Origin: Callaeas wilsoni
Taxonomy: Eukaryota; Chordata; Aves; Passeriformes; Callaeidae
Direction: 5' to 3'
Assembly (NCBI GenBank): GCA_013398955.1
Contig: VWPU01011886.1
Span: 124,001-188,000, forward strand
DNA length: 64,000 nt
Shown here: piece after piece, positions 35,747 through 48,663 of the stretch
Position numbering within the stretch: position 1 is the first letter of the stretch
Layout: every line of letters begins with the position of its first letter
Translations under genes and position numbers: made by a program
Notes under the pieces: model-generated
Database searches by the model: none
What the model was told of the DNA's origin: nothing
Seen by the model: the letters and a program-made list of their open reading frames with translations, nothing else

Positions 35747-37564
35747 CTGCATTTTGTCCATGAAATACTTCCAGCAGAATGACTCAATGTCATTTGCAGC
35801 TCTTCTTTAACTCTGTAACATCCCTATGAGGCAGAGATATATAGAATATACGTAGAATGCTGCATATACAAAATATATTTATATATTTCCAATATGTAGT
35901 GAGGTAGGAGACCTCAGCTCCTGACAATGTCATTGTTTAACTTTCCATTTGAGTGAAAAATCTGTAGTGATAATATTCAAAGGAGCCTGGAAGAAAACTG
36001 TTTACCAAAATAATTATATTTTTAATGTTGAGAAATGTTTAAGAACTGGCTACAAAACAGTACAAAAGAGCACTGTGAATCATAAAAGTGCTTTGCACTC
36101 TTCAGCAATGTCCAGACGCTTCCCTGTGTCTGCAAAGCAGGAACTTCTCTTAACCCTGGTTCTTCCTTTCTAATTGTGTGCATCAGTGTTGGATGGAGGT
36201 TAGCATTTTGGGGGAAGATCTTTTCTTGGCTCACCACCTGGGTAAAAGGATGCAGAAATCGCTGAGATTTGCTCAAGAAGCCACATTTTGTCTTTGAAAG
36301 AGGGTTTGAAATGTAAAATGTTTTGGTATATGTCTATGAAAATGTGTATTTGCTTAAGACATTGCTGCAGCACATTTCTGGCACTTTATTTCTCTACATT
36401 TCAACAGCTACTTGGTTTGGGATGTCTGGACTAAATTGAAAATAAAGGAGAGCGTATCATCCTCACTGCACCTAACAGGCAGGGAGCAGCTGAACTGGAA
36501 TAAATGCAGGAAGAACATCTTAAAATTGTTACTCAAGGTAAACAGGAAATGGGTTTAGTCTTAATTAAGGACTATGTGTTTGTAGCTGTTGCAATGGCGC
36601 TGTATCAAATATCCAGAACACTGCCCCCTTTTTCATACGCTAAGTAGTGATATTGTTCTGCTACCCTCTCCTTGAAAACCAAAAGATCTTATGAGGCAAG
36701 CAAACAGAAATTCCAGATTATGGAAATTAATTAAAGCACACAATGCTGCCTTTCTCAATGTTCAGGCTCAACTAATTAGGGATTAGATTATTCAAGAGTG
36801 GCAGATCAATTAGGATTGCTTTTTGTACAAAAAAAGAAACAAACCTCAGTGAAATATAGTTACCTGTTGAAAAGTGAAAGAAATTGTGCCCAAGCACAAT
36901 GCAGGGATCAAGGCACAATACTGCACGTTGACAAAATAAATTATGAAAACAATAATCATGTTTATCCAATCTCTTTGTGCAAAACTGTTATTTTGATTCT
37001 AGTGCCAGCTGTCTGAAACTTTAATTTAAGTGCTTGCTTGAGGCAAGACATTTGGGATACTAGTTTAGAATGTTTTATAGCCTAAGCAATATGTTTTACT
37101 AACATCAAATCCTATGATGATGATTTTAATGGTAACTATAATATGTTCAAGGGGGTTCCAGAGTGATCTTTGATTTTACCAGAATGCTTGCATGCCTAAT
37201 GAACCCCGATATTTTTTGGCTTCATTAGCTGCCAGCTCCCCAGGAGACTTCTCTACAGGAGGTGAGTTCTTTGTGTTTTAAAGGGAGACATACCAAGTAA
37301 CACACTGCACTTCACATTAGCGTCAAATGAATGTGTGTGCAATCTGGGGAAATGCTTAATGAAAGAATTCTCTCTACATTTCAGCAATACAAAAAGACTG
37401 ATAAAAAGAAATACTTTGTAATACTCTAAACTATCCATTTTAGTGGTCAGTGTCTGTTTATATGCTTAGGAAGAATATGGCATCACTTGACTTGTGGTCT
37501 GAGACTCTTCTCCAAAAATCTGGGCTTTTTTCCACTTGCTCCAGAGGCAGCAGGACTGCACTGC
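35747..37564. other. Noncoding DNA, no gene seen
   Basis: AT-rich simple sequence occurs at 35838-35890. No frame exceeds 84 codons and no repeat family was recognised. TAAT-type cores are frequent around 36770-36800. Confidence 0.5.
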
Positions 37565-37613
37565 AAGGAGAATCCCGCTGAACTCGATGGATAACCAGGA
37601 TTCACTTGTGCTG
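37565..37613 (+). repeat. Fossil palindromic repeat, copy 2
   Basis: The order AATCCCGCTGAACTCGATGG, then ATAACCAGGATTCACTTGTG, follows the same pattern as the copy at 35682, with more decay. The family name is not known to me. It could also be part of the MIR-like fragment that follows. Confidence 0.35.
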
Positions 37614-37641
37614 GAAGTGGTCACTGTGAGACATCACTCCT

Positions 37642-37703
37642 CTGGAAACCCTGGCTCTTGTATTGCCCCCACACATCCCAGAACTTTTGTGCCTCAGTTT
37701 CCA
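37642..37703 (+). mobile_element. MIR-like SINE fragment
   Basis: CCCTGGCTCTTGTATTGCC followed about 30 bases later by TGTGCCTCAGTTTCC fits the MIR core and 3' part, in order and spacing. MIRs are ancient tRNA-derived SINEs, present as rare fossils in birds. The fragment is short, so the call rests mainly on the 15-base match. Confidence 0.4.
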
Positions 37704-37817
37704 GCAACACAACAGGGCTGAGGACACTTGCAGGAGACCTGGGACCCCTGTAATCGCTGGGCTCGTTGCCAGCACTGAGTGCTCACCAAAAGATTTGGTG
37801 CAAGCAAAGGTTTGGAA

Positions 37818-37995
37818 GTGTTGCCCAGAGAAGCTGTGGTTGCTCCAGCCCTGGAAGTGTTCAAGGCCAGATGGGACAGGGCTTGGAGCAACCTGGGATA
37901 GTGGAAGGTGTCCCTGCCCATGGCAGGGGGTGGAACGAGACGATCTTTAAGGTCCTTTCCAACCCAAACCGTTCTGTGACTCCATGATTTTATAA
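37818..37995 (+). mobile_element. CR1 LINE 3' UTR fragment
   Basis: About 178 bases match the 3' UTR of the copy at 10450-10645, through CCCAGAGAAGCTGTGG, GGAGCAACCTGGGATAG, CCCTGCCCATGGCAGGG and CCTTTCCAACCCAAACC. It ends in a drifted terminal tail. It is 5'-truncated within the 3' UTR and has no coding capacity. It is the same young subfamily type as the 10-kb copy. Confidence 0.95.
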
Positions 37996-39805
37996 TTCTT
38001 CATATATTCAGGGAGTTTTCTGAGCTCACTGAGGTAGATGATGGAAATATTCTCAGTGGGTTTGTCTGCTCTCTACTAAAAAGCGACATATTGGGTAAAA
38101 ACCATTAATGTATAATTTTTAACTAAAGGGATTCCAATCTGCAGGGGTTTCCAAATCCAAAGATTTCTTTAGGCTAAAGGTAGGGTTCTGTACTTTCTTT
38201 ACTTTTCACTCTTTTTTTTTCTTCTAAGTTTGCTTGTTTTGAATGAAATATATCCTTTTCAATGAGTTTTTTGGCACTTTAACACATAGCCAAACCCAGA
38301 AGTTAATGGCTTATAGAAATAACAGGTTTGAAAGGGATTTTTTCAAGGAATGCGAAGGATTTAATTTGCTACATGTTAACACTGATTCATTCATGTTTTA
38401 TCAGAGCAAAACAACTATTTGTACTAATATATATATATAATATATAATTATACTACATAGTCTTTTTCCCTCAACAGATTACATAATTTCACTGATTCAA
38501 GCATAAAACTATTTAATTGAAAATAATCAGTCCTGTCTTTTTTTTTTTTTTTAATGGATATCCAGCTTGAAAAACTCTACTCTTAAATCATTTTAAATGC
38601 AAAGCAATTCTGGGTAAGTCTTAATAAAAGGGAAGTTTGGGCCTAGATCTCCTGGGTTTAATGCATTACCTGCATGTGTAGCCTTCATGAAGCCATTAAG
38701 TTTTAAACTAATACTACATTCCACAACCTACAGCCTCTGGGCCATTTGCAACAATCTGGGATGATTTTTCTGGCCTGTGACTTTCCTCTTCCTCTGTTTT
38801 TCCTCATGGATTCTCACAGATCAGCTCAGAGCTATGTGCATTGTTCGATAGAATTAGCAATCACATCTCTGTTCCCAGCTAGCAGCCTTTTTTCTGTTTA
38901 AGTGTTCCATTTTCTGACTAGATATTTTAGCAGTTTCTTTCTAGTATTGCTTTTCAAACCAGTTTTTCACTCTAAAGAATATTTGTCTTCCTCATCTTTT
39001 ACATGTACAATACTTGGTGAGTTATTTACTCATTGCATATTACTTTTACTGGTGGACATTCTCTAGGAGAAATATTAAAACACAGACTTTTCAATGCAGG
39101 TTATGTGGCTGCAACAGAATAATCCTAATTTGGGGTTAGTTAAAGTAATTTCTTTTTTTTTAATTGATTTATTTTCCCCTTTCTGAGTTTGAGCAGTGGA
39201 CCTGAAACACGATCACACAGTTGGATGATTTCATTTGGAGAAAGTTAGTAAAGTGGTTTTGTACTGCTTTATTTATTTATTTCTACTGCTGGTGACAAAA
39301 ATGTAGAACTGAATGAGAGGTTATTTCACTCAGCCAATTTGCTTTCTCTGATGGAAACTGAATGGTTCTAAGCCATCCTGGACTCCACTAGGTTTGACAT
39401 CCATTGGACGACGTGGGTCATTTTTATTCCATTAGCATTTGTTTCCATTGCAAAGAATCCTTTTCCTGCTCAAATTTATGTCAGAGATAATAATCTATGT
39501 CTTGTCACTTTTCACTATTAAGGGGCTGAATCAGTTCTGATATTAGTAAACATTTGATGTTCTTGTGGTTACAATAAAGAAAGAGTTTTTTCTCTTTCCA
39601 TCTAAGACTAGCAGATGCCATGTGGTTTTGAATATTTACTTTAAATGGATTGACATGGTTTTTACAGCTGTAACTCCCAACTCATGATCTCTGATAAGGA
39701 GTAAATCTGGGAGGTCACCACAAAATCACCACAGCCTATAGATTTTTTCCACATCTAAGGCATGGATGCTGCATACCAAGAAAAGAAAATGGAGATGTGA
39801 TCACA
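37996..39805. other. Noncoding DNA, no gene seen
   Basis: The stretch contains an AT dinucleotide-rich run at 38425-38451, a 16-base poly-T near 38537-38552, and (TTTA)n at 39268-39282. No coding signal or other repeat was recognised. Confidence 0.6.
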
Positions 39806-39906
39806 GGGGATGTGGTTTAGTGGTGGGCTTGGCAGCATCAAAATAATGGTTTAACTCAGTGATCTTAAAGGTCTGGTCCAACCTAAATGATTCTATGATT
39901 CTCTAT
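39806..39906 (+). mobile_element. CR1-type 3' tail of a second subfamily
   Basis: TGGTTTAGTGGTGGGCTTGG begins the fragment near 39813. It continues through GTGATCTTAAAGGTCTGGTC and CCAACCTAAATGATTCTATG to a clean terminal ATTCTATGATTCTC. This is a common avian CR1 3' end, different from that at 10 and 37.8 kb. A CR1-mobilised SINE sharing the tail is an alternative. Confidence 0.8.
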
Positions 39907-42853
39907 ATTTTGGGACAGAACAAAGAAATTTGACACAGCCTAGAAAAGCTGTGCATGACAAGACCTGACTAAATGAGACAAAAAGCTCTGGCTGGATGTG
40001 ACTCACAGGAGTTTGGACCCAAATGTACCAGCTCAGACCAGAAACACCTCTAGTTCTTTTCTGCAAGCATGAAATTTTCCCTCCAATTAGAAAAAAATAA
40101 GCAAAGAAGACTCATGATAATGGAAATCAGGGTATGTGGAGAAAAGAACCTGGAAAGTTCTAGACTCAGTGCTGGAAGTCAGCAGCATCGATTGGATGGT
40201 CATATTTGGCCTTAAACTGATGACTCCTATTGAAAGCATCAAAAGCAGCAAAAAACCATGGAACACCATATTCATTAGCTAGAAAAACTCCATTTTTGAA
40301 CCTCTTGGTGAACACGAAAGGAAGTGCTGTAGATTTAGAAATATCTCTTATTGAATTTCGATTCAATACATATGAAATCTGTGTGAGTCAATGATACAAC
40401 AAGAACTAATTGAAATTCTGCAATAAACAAGAGGAGAAATTCCATTGCATTTTTATCCAGTATTCACTAGGTGCTGGGCAGGTCTTTGAACACTGAATGC
40501 TGGTTGAGGATGCCTTGCAGCACAGACATTATTAATAATGGTGAAATCCATGTACAGTATTTCCTACTGCGTCTCAATTACTGGATTTAATGAGCATCCA
40601 GCATCCAGGAAAAGAAAAGCAATAACTTTACAGAAAGTAAGCTGCAGATGTACCTGGAAATTCATAAAGTCCAATGCTGATATGAGCTACAAGACCACCC
40701 ACTTGAGTATATGTCCATCAGTATAGTACAGGTTCCTCACTAGCCAATAAGATTTTTTCTTTTCATTCCACTCCTGTAGATTCAGTAACTGCTTTTACAA
40801 TTTGCTTCACTGAACAGTGACAACAAATGTGTTGACTGTTGCAAAAAACATATCTTAATATGCATTTTATTCTTTTGCGTATATATTTCGGCTGAAAATC
40901 CATCGCAGATCATAAAGAACACTTCTTAAATAAAAACACATCTTAAAGGCACCCTGTGAGTGCAATTAGAAACATTTCCCATCATACAGCAAAGATAATC
41001 TATCCTAAATGCTCTTAATTTCATACATCTGTTATGCTCTGTCATGAAATTTTTTTCCCTTCCCAAGACAATTTTTGAAGGTTTCTGCCAATTTAATTCA
41101 ATTTAAAGCTTTTAATGTCAGCTCAGTGGGTCATGCCATTTTCTCCACATTTGTATTAGGCTTAGGGAAGTCAGAAATATGACAAACACTTTTCATCAAT
41201 ACCCTATATTCATGACAAAGAGCCATTGCATTTTCCTCCATTATTTGTTGAACGTATTTTGCAATCGTTAATTTTTTGTCTCTTTAATGTATACACAACA
41301 TATGCATGCATGTGCACACATATGCAGTATCATTTTACTTGGTATTTTCTTAGGCCACAAGTCCTTTGCATTGTTTTCAACACTGCAAAGTGTCTTCCTA
41401 ATTCACTTGTTTTCAAAATAGTTCTGCAACTATTTTCTAAATGATTATTGAGCAATAACTGTACATTAGTTTTTGACATTGTCTTGTAATTATGCTCAAA
41501 GGATCTGATTTGACATTATTACTAATTTTTTAAGAGTTATCAATTCTGCTTGCTGTACAATTTTCAAGTTCTGGAGCAAGTTAGATGGCTTAGAGTTATA
41601 TGTGTCAGAAAACCGTAGTAACCTGGATATTACTATATTTTGTCCTGCTTCTATTACAGTGCTACTGTGAAATTTGAACTCATTCATTGTATCTGCATCT
41701 GAGTAGTTTCACTGTCACCGAATACTAGGAAAACACCCAAAATGTTTATTTTTTTACCTTTGTGTGGGAAGAGTGGAAGGATGAAGGAGGCATGCATATA
41801 TGAGAAAAAATGCACTATTTGTAAATATGTCTATATGTTGCTATCACTCTGTCTTTAGTTCAAGAGAAATTGTGTAAAGCTCAAGATTTCACTCAAAAAG
41901 GAAATTACCTGTCCTATGGGGTGATGTATTTAAAGAGATACTGCAGTCTGATAGACCAACTCTTGACTGTATACAAACCCAAAAAAGTCCTTGGATATTC
42001 CAGGCCTAGGAGAAAAAGTTTATCCCAAGGAGGTGGTGGTTCAGGATTCCCTGCTGCTGAGAAGCCAGGTTTCCTCAGAGTGGTCACCGTTGTCTACTGA
42101 GATGAGGGAACTCCAGCACTGCTCCACTGGAAGCTCTTTGCAGCCTTTGCTGAGGGAAATTGCACAAACACGAGGAGCTTTCCTTCGCTAAGCCCCTGGC
42201 TGGGGATCACCACCTACTTACAGTGAACCTTTCCCATTGTCCTCACTCACACCACCAGAGCCAAACTGGTGCTAGTCACAATAACAAGTTCTCCAATGTT
42301 ACATATCTCTCTTGAGCATGGGGATAAAAGTTCAGGCTGTAAATTACCAGTGATTTCTGTGGCCATACTGTAACGCACAGCCTCAGCTTTGCTTGAGGGT
42401 TGCATTCTGAAGAGCTTCCCAAGATAAGTCTCAAAGTTTCCCGCAAGACTCTACTTGTCTTCCATTAGAACAGGTTTTTGGAGGTAGGACCATCACACAC
42501 CCCTGAACAAAGGCTTATCCTCAAGAGCAGGTTCATGGGCCTCACTGATCAGCCTCTCAGTTGTGTTTTTGTTTCCTTGATTCTCAAAATGAATTTTCAG
42601 TTGCGGTTCTGGGGTACCGCACCAATGGAGAACTGAGTTTATGGAGCCACAGTCAGCATCTCACATCCCGAGGTGGGATGCAGAGTCCTTGTTTCCTCAG
42701 TGGCAGTTTGAAAAGTTGTGGAGATATTTTGTTTATGCATTGTCATTTGAAAAAATACATTTTGACTTTGTTGAAACAGAATTTCCTAGTTTGGCTTTTC
42801 TGAGATGGCCCCAGTCGTTTCATTTTGTGGCAATAAAACCTGCACTGCAGTTT
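39907..42853. other. Noncoding DNA, no gene seen
   Basis: No frame exceeds 80 codons and no repeat family was recognised. The sequence is AT-rich up to about 41.8 kb and more balanced afterwards. Confidence 0.55.
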
Positions 42854-42878
42854 TCCTGGTGGTAAATTACCACCAGGA
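42854..42878. other. Perfect 25-bp palindrome
   Basis: Twelve-base arms TCCTGGTGGTAA and TTACCACCAGGA flank a single central A. The symmetry is exact. It could be a cruciform-prone sequence or a dimeric protein site with GGTGGTAA half sites. A one-base loop rules out an ordinary pre-microRNA. Confidence 0.85.
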
Positions 42879-43989
42879 TTTGTAAGTGAGAGTTTTGAGG
42901 CTACGTTACTCCCAAAGAACCAAGAAAAATAGTAGAAATAAATCTCCTGCAATGTCTCTGAGTTGTGTGACATGCCTCGGTGGGAAGTTTATACATCATT
43001 AGTGCTCCAGGTTAATTCAAATGGCTGAATATCCCGACTGGGATGAGCCAGTTTTCAATGAGATACATTGAGGTTTATGTCTAAAAATCTTCTGTGCCCC
43101 CCTCCTCATCAGCATAGCCCTTCACCCACATGTTTTGATTTTATCGAGATAAGAAAGTGATTTTCCAAAAGGGAAAACCAACACAGGTTTCGCTATAAAT
43201 TGTTTCACTGTCACCCTTTGTGGTACAAAGAAGCTGAAACACATCAAGATCTGCTACCAAAACAGTGAATCTGTTTTCCCAAGGGAATTAGTGAACAGGG
43301 AAATAAAATCAAGGAGAGATTTTACATTCTCAAATACTAGGGAAAAGTGTCTCGGAAACAGTTAATTCCATTACAAGAGCCTGGTCTTGCAGTCTGGGGA
43401 GACGGTCCTGTGCCTCATGACTGCACACCAGCTCTAACACTGCTACAATTGATCAGGAAAGCAGATTTAAAATATCGGTCTAAGGCTTTTCTAATTATCT
43501 TAAAATAATCGTTTCACCGCTAGAAATGAATACAGCCACAAAGCAAACCTTCCAGGCTGCTCACCACACACTAACAGACACAGACTAATGACCCTAGAGA
43601 GCAGGCCAGCCCCTCTGATGCAGCATCATCTGCTCTCAAAGACTAAAGTGACGTGTCCTCTGCTCTCCACGTGTTCCGCGGACCGGGAATGAAGCCACAT
43701 CACTTCCAACACAGTCCCGAAAATGACACCTGTTCAGCACAGACACCACCGAGGGACTTGCAGAGCCAGTCCCTTGCAGCTATGCAATCAAAGATCAGTT
43801 TTCAATGAAATATTACTTACTTGAATCAATGTTGTCTTGATTCTTCGTGAAGGGTGCAGCAGGCATAAAATGTGATATTGATTTCTGAGATGTAGCGTGG
43901 TCCTCTCTTCATGGCCGTTTCAAAAAATGCAAAGTATTTCTTTTCTTTCACACCACAGATCACATCATCTTTACAAACTGGAGATCAAG
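42879..43989. other. Noncoding DNA, no gene seen
   Basis: Unique sequence without a recognised repeat or frame of note. Confidence 0.5.
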
Positions 43990-44270
43990 GCCCTTTTATA
44001 TTGCCTCATATTTATCTCCTGCCCTTTTTTTCCTGTCCTCCTCTCTTCATCTTGCAGTTTTTCTTTCTCCTCCTTGAGTTTTTATTGCCTCTTCGGCTCT
44101 CCTCTTAGCTCCTGTTCTAATTTCTGCCTTTTTCCCTGCTCTCCTGAGTGCTTTTAGATTCTGATCTAATTTCTCATGTCTTCTCCCAGTGCTGCTCTCT
44201 CTCCTTTCTATCTTTCTGACCCTCACCTGTTCTCCTTTCTGCATCTCTGACTCCAACTCCGCTGCTCCCC
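43990..44270 (+). repeat. Long polypyrimidine-biased tract
   Basis: About 280 bases are strongly C+T biased on the + strand, with many CTCCT and TTTCTC runs but no fixed period. Shadow frames on both strands (Ser/Phe-rich on +, Arg/Glu/Lys-rich on -) result from this bias and are not genes. The tract may form triplex or be a degraded simple repeat. Confidence 0.75.
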
Positions 44271-46479
44271 TTACGATGCTCCGGCTCTGGATTTTCCTCC
44301 TCGTTGTTCCTCACATCGCTCTTGGGCTGTTTTTAGCTCTCATTTCAATATAGTTTTCCCTGCTGTATGCACAAATACAATGTCCCAGCCTCTCATAATA
44401 ATACATCTTTTTTCTAGGTTGCCTCCCATTTCCACGATTAGTATGCATATCTTTTTAATGAAAGCTGCAGAAACGACCAGGAACAAGGCTCCCTAAATAT
44501 GTAATCTGTTGCTGCCAGCCTCCCATAATAGACAAGGGTTATTTTTTTTTCTTTCCAGAAGCCAATATGAATTTAAGACTATCCCACCGGTTTGGTTTAA
44601 TTAATTTTGGAGCTAGAGAGGGGTCCAGACCAGAAATCATAAAGCTGAAACTGTCTCTCAGTGGTCTAGGGCATGAATTACGGAAAAATTAATATATTTT
44701 CCAGCTATATTTTGAAGCAACAATTTTAGATAGAAAAACTACAGTTTTCTGAATATAGTACTGGCTAGGTGACCAAAATTAATATTCTAGCTGTGAAAAG
44801 TGCCACAGAGGCTTGACCAGCAGTTAAGATAGGCTGTGTCTGAAACAGCCTCCAGTGCCAGCACTTCCCTGATGCTCTGCAAGGTCTCAGAGGAAGGCTC
44901 ATTACATCCTCAATATCCAAACCATGTTACTAAGCAGCTTGCCTGTTTTGCCAAGATTTGCAAACAATTCTTGCTTGGTTTTTTGAGAGCTGAAAAGATT
45001 GCAGTGCATAATGACTTGCCTACAAATATTCTGGCTGATGTGTTGACTGTCATCCCACACGCTTGGGGCTGATCGTATATATGGCAACGATTTGATACCA
45101 TAATTGGATGAACCCAAAGCTTAGACTTAGGTCTACACTACAAATAGTTGTGGTTGCAAGCCTGAAATTCTCTTTCAATTACTTCATGTGTTATTTACTT
45201 AAGACATACTTTGAAAATAGTTACCAGTAAATTAATTCACTAAGGTCAACTTAAAAAAAGGCTTGTATGCCCCGTCAACATGGGCTTCCTTCAGATTAAA
45301 AAATAAGCAAACATGAAAGTACAACATCTGATAGACTATTTTAAATATATTTTAATACATTTATTTACATAAAGTCCCCTTAAAACTAATATTAAGCCAT
45401 TTTTCTTGTTTTCATGTTAAAGTTCAATGATTCTATTTATTTCCTATGGTATGACACCAGTTCCATCCATCATGGTCCAAGGAGTTCTGATATCTTCATT
45501 TTGTACTGATTCCCTCTTGGTTCTGAGAGCAGAAACCTGTATTTTCTGTCCGGGTAGAGAAAAATACCATTATTATCTTAGAGTTACTCCAGAGACTGTG
45601 GACATGAGCCTTCTGTGCAGAGAAGTCCTCTGGCAGGCAGAAATCCAGAGTATCCCATTGGAGAATCTGATCCAAAGCCAATTAGAAGTGCCATCTAGGG
45701 CCCGATTGCTTTCAGCTTGTCTTTGACCCAGGAACATGCCCTTCTTCTGAACAGGAAATCAAGTTTTGGAAACAGATTTGAAAGGATGACAAATGACTCT
45801 AGAGTCTGCTAATTTACATTTCATGCAAGTTCTGTGGAAATCATTAGAGCTGCTCCTAATCTCAGTAGCAAAACTTCAAATCTCAGACAGTTCTCCTGGA
45901 GTTATCTGTGTTTAGAGCAATGTGGCCTGACAATTTGGTTTAAGTTTTGTTTGACTAAGTCACAGAAGTATTTAGCCCAAATTAGTACATCCTGCAAGAT
46001 GAAATGTGAAACCATGGCGCAACACAGACACATTTCTCTTTCAAAGCCGTGTTTGGAAGAACTTAAGAACTTTGAACACTTTAAAGCTATTAAGTGGTCA
46101 GCTTTTGAGTTAGATTTGCCTCAGTAGTGACACTGATCTCACAGGAATGCAACAGTCTTTACCACAAATCCTGTGTTAAGGCTTTCCCTCTGTTGTTCCA
46201 TGATGTCCATGTCCAGCACACGATTTCATGTGACTGACTAGGTGACAATTCACCCAGCCCTGTGTCACTAAACTGGAAGTTGTCTTCAGGAAGTTTTTGC
46301 TGAAAGAAATGTCACTTTTCAAAGAGTCTTCATTGGAAAATATTTTATTTCGCTATAAATGCCTCGAAGGAAGAATTCAAATTTGGTAGAATCTAATATA
46401 ACATGTCATTTTATATTCCAGCATCCCAGCAGGCAGAAGTAACATAGTTCAGTGAAAGCACACGTTCCTTCCAACACGC
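44271..46479. other. Noncoding DNA, no gene seen
   Basis: AT-rich unique DNA. Frames of 97-99 codons at 45427 and 45834 have no known domain. No repeat family was recognised. Confidence 0.5.
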
Positions 46480-47960
46480 CGTTTAGATGAAATGGTGTGT
46501 ATGTACATTTTGTGCATTTTCTCTTTGGTTCGGTCTTTAAAATATTTTCTTCAATTTACAAGTTTTAATCTTTCATAAATGTAATCATTTTTTGCTTGGC
46601 AAATAGTTGGCTGAATGAAATTTCTTGCGAGAGTATTTCTAGCTGTGTTAGAATCAATGGCATCGCTCAGGAAAATAGAGTTGGAGCTTTTGCGGTTTGG
46701 GCTAATTGGTGGCATTAGTCATTAATATGAACTTGATAAAAATGTGTATCTTAGACATCTGGAATTATTTCTACACCTTGATAGGTAACCTGGGAGATTG
46801 GAACCTGGTATGTTCCTGCAGATACCTTGAATTTGAGATAATGTTGAAAATTAGTCCAGGTTTCAGACACAAGGATACTTGAATCAGACAGTTCCTATGT
46901 GCTTAGTCAAAATAAATCCTAGGCCTGTACTAACTCAAACTAAGAGAAATCTGGAGATAGGCCATACCTAAATACTTTATAGAGTGTTGTGTACACTAAT
47001 TAATAAACATAATTTTCTAAGAGCTTTCTGAACCTTGAATAAACATTGCTTAAACAAATGGATGCAAATTATTAATAGAAACTGTAATCTCCCTCTCTAA
47101 CTATTATTCTTACTGGGCCCTAGCTACTTTGATACCAGAAGATTAGAAGAACAAAACCATGTTAACTTTGCCAAATAGGAAAATAAAATATTCCAAAGCA
47201 CGAAAGAAATAATCTTAAATCTGAGGCCCTGTACAAAACAAAGAATAACAGATCTTGTATTGCCCAAACCTTGTTGCTGAACTTCTAATGGTAAAATCTG
47301 TGCCTTCCACTAAGTGTTAGATATTCTTGCATGGCTGCAGTGTTGTTTTATGTATGTGAGCCAACCTCGCAATATAAGGTGACAAACAAAAAAGATGGAA
47401 AAATATATAAAATGGTAAAAAAAAATAAAAAAGGTCTACTTGCCACCTCAGGCTTTAAAACTCTTCTTACACACTTCAGCACGAAGTCTATTAAAGCGGA
47501 ATATAGTGGAAATACAATATACAGCAATGAATGTCTCCAAACCAGCAATTTAGCGCTAAAGCTGAGGGCAGTTCTTATGCACCGACTTTTAATACCGAGA
47601 CGATTTGTGGTCTCACAAAGTTCCTGCCTTGGGCAAGAATTGTGCTGTGCTCTAATAGGTCTAGTTTGTTGACTGTCAGAATAATGGAGAAATTGCTAGC
47701 AGAGGGCCTGAGCGCTGTAAACAGCTGAGATAATTAGAAGGTCTGTCAGGAGGAGAGTGAGGCTAAAGCAGTTTACGTTCTGTCACAGGGAGGAAAGTAT
47801 TCATTCAGAAGGCTGCTGGATAACGCGGGATATGTTGCCTTGTGTCCCAGCAAGCTTGTCTGGAGATGGGGAAAAAGTGCTTCTCATTGACTTAGTTGGC
47901 TTTCTCTACCCTCTTTCCTACTGCAGGCTTGCAAGAGTTTATATTTCTTATTAATAAAAT
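46480..47960. promoter_or_regulatory. Candidate conserved regulatory block
   Basis: Two motif-rich parts are visible. One is 46480-46780, with TAATC and TAATTG cores and GGCAAATAGTTGGC NFI-like halves. The other is 47440-47960, unique and of mixed base composition with isolated CpGs retained. A perfect octamer ATGCAAAT lies between them at 47062-47069. The 113-codon frame at 47331-47672 shows no family resemblance. The call is based on composition and lack of repeats. Confidence 0.3.
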
Positions 47961-48663
47961 AATACATCTTGCAAGCGAAATGCTGACTTGCTGTTTTTTA
48001 GGCCAAGCTGCTGGGTTAATAGGATGCTCAGAGTCAGGCAGGGCAGTGCAGGGGGGGCTGTGGAAGCTGTGAGGGTTGAAGGAAAGCATTTGTGAAGAGC
48101 AGATGTGAAAAGAGCCCTCTCCAACTGCCCTACCCCCTAAAAAAAGCAGCTGAGTGTATGGTTATGTCACCACCTTAAAGAGAATGCTCCTGTATAGACA
48201 GAGAAGTGCTCCATAAGTTGTTAACACGAGAATTCTGGTGCCTTAGCCAAGAAACTAGACAGTGGGGAGTTTAGCAGTCTAGAAATTGCTGTGACTAAGC
48301 CTTTTCTAGGCAACGACATGCCTAGGGATGGAGTAAGCCAAAGATTTCAGGGCTGGTTTGTGGTTTTAGTTCTCAGTTTAGGGCCTGACTTCTGGAAAGA
48401 TGAAGATTGGCTGTCTTCCACATAAAAAGTCTTTAGAGTTCAGAAACTGGTTAGTTAAAAAGACAATCACTTGAAATTGATGATATTTCAAAATATACAG
48501 AATTAATATAGGAATATAATATAGAACAGAGCATTCAGAAGTGAGTAGGGAATGAGGCTGCTAAGGTTAAGATGTTAATGCTTAATAACAAGCAAATATT
48601 ATTAAGTTTTGAGTTATAGAGAAGCAGGGGGGGAGAGTGGGACAGGCACATGGCCAAGAGACC
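47961..48663. other. Noncoding DNA, small inverted repeat
   Basis: CTAGGCA (48306-48312) and TGCCTAG (48319-48325) form a short inverted repeat with a 6-base loop. Nothing else was recognised. Confidence 0.5.

Noticed and set aside
44047..44256. Arg/Glu/Lys-rich minus-strand frame resembling a charged coiled coil
   Set aside because: Product of the polypyrimidine tract read on the opposite strand.
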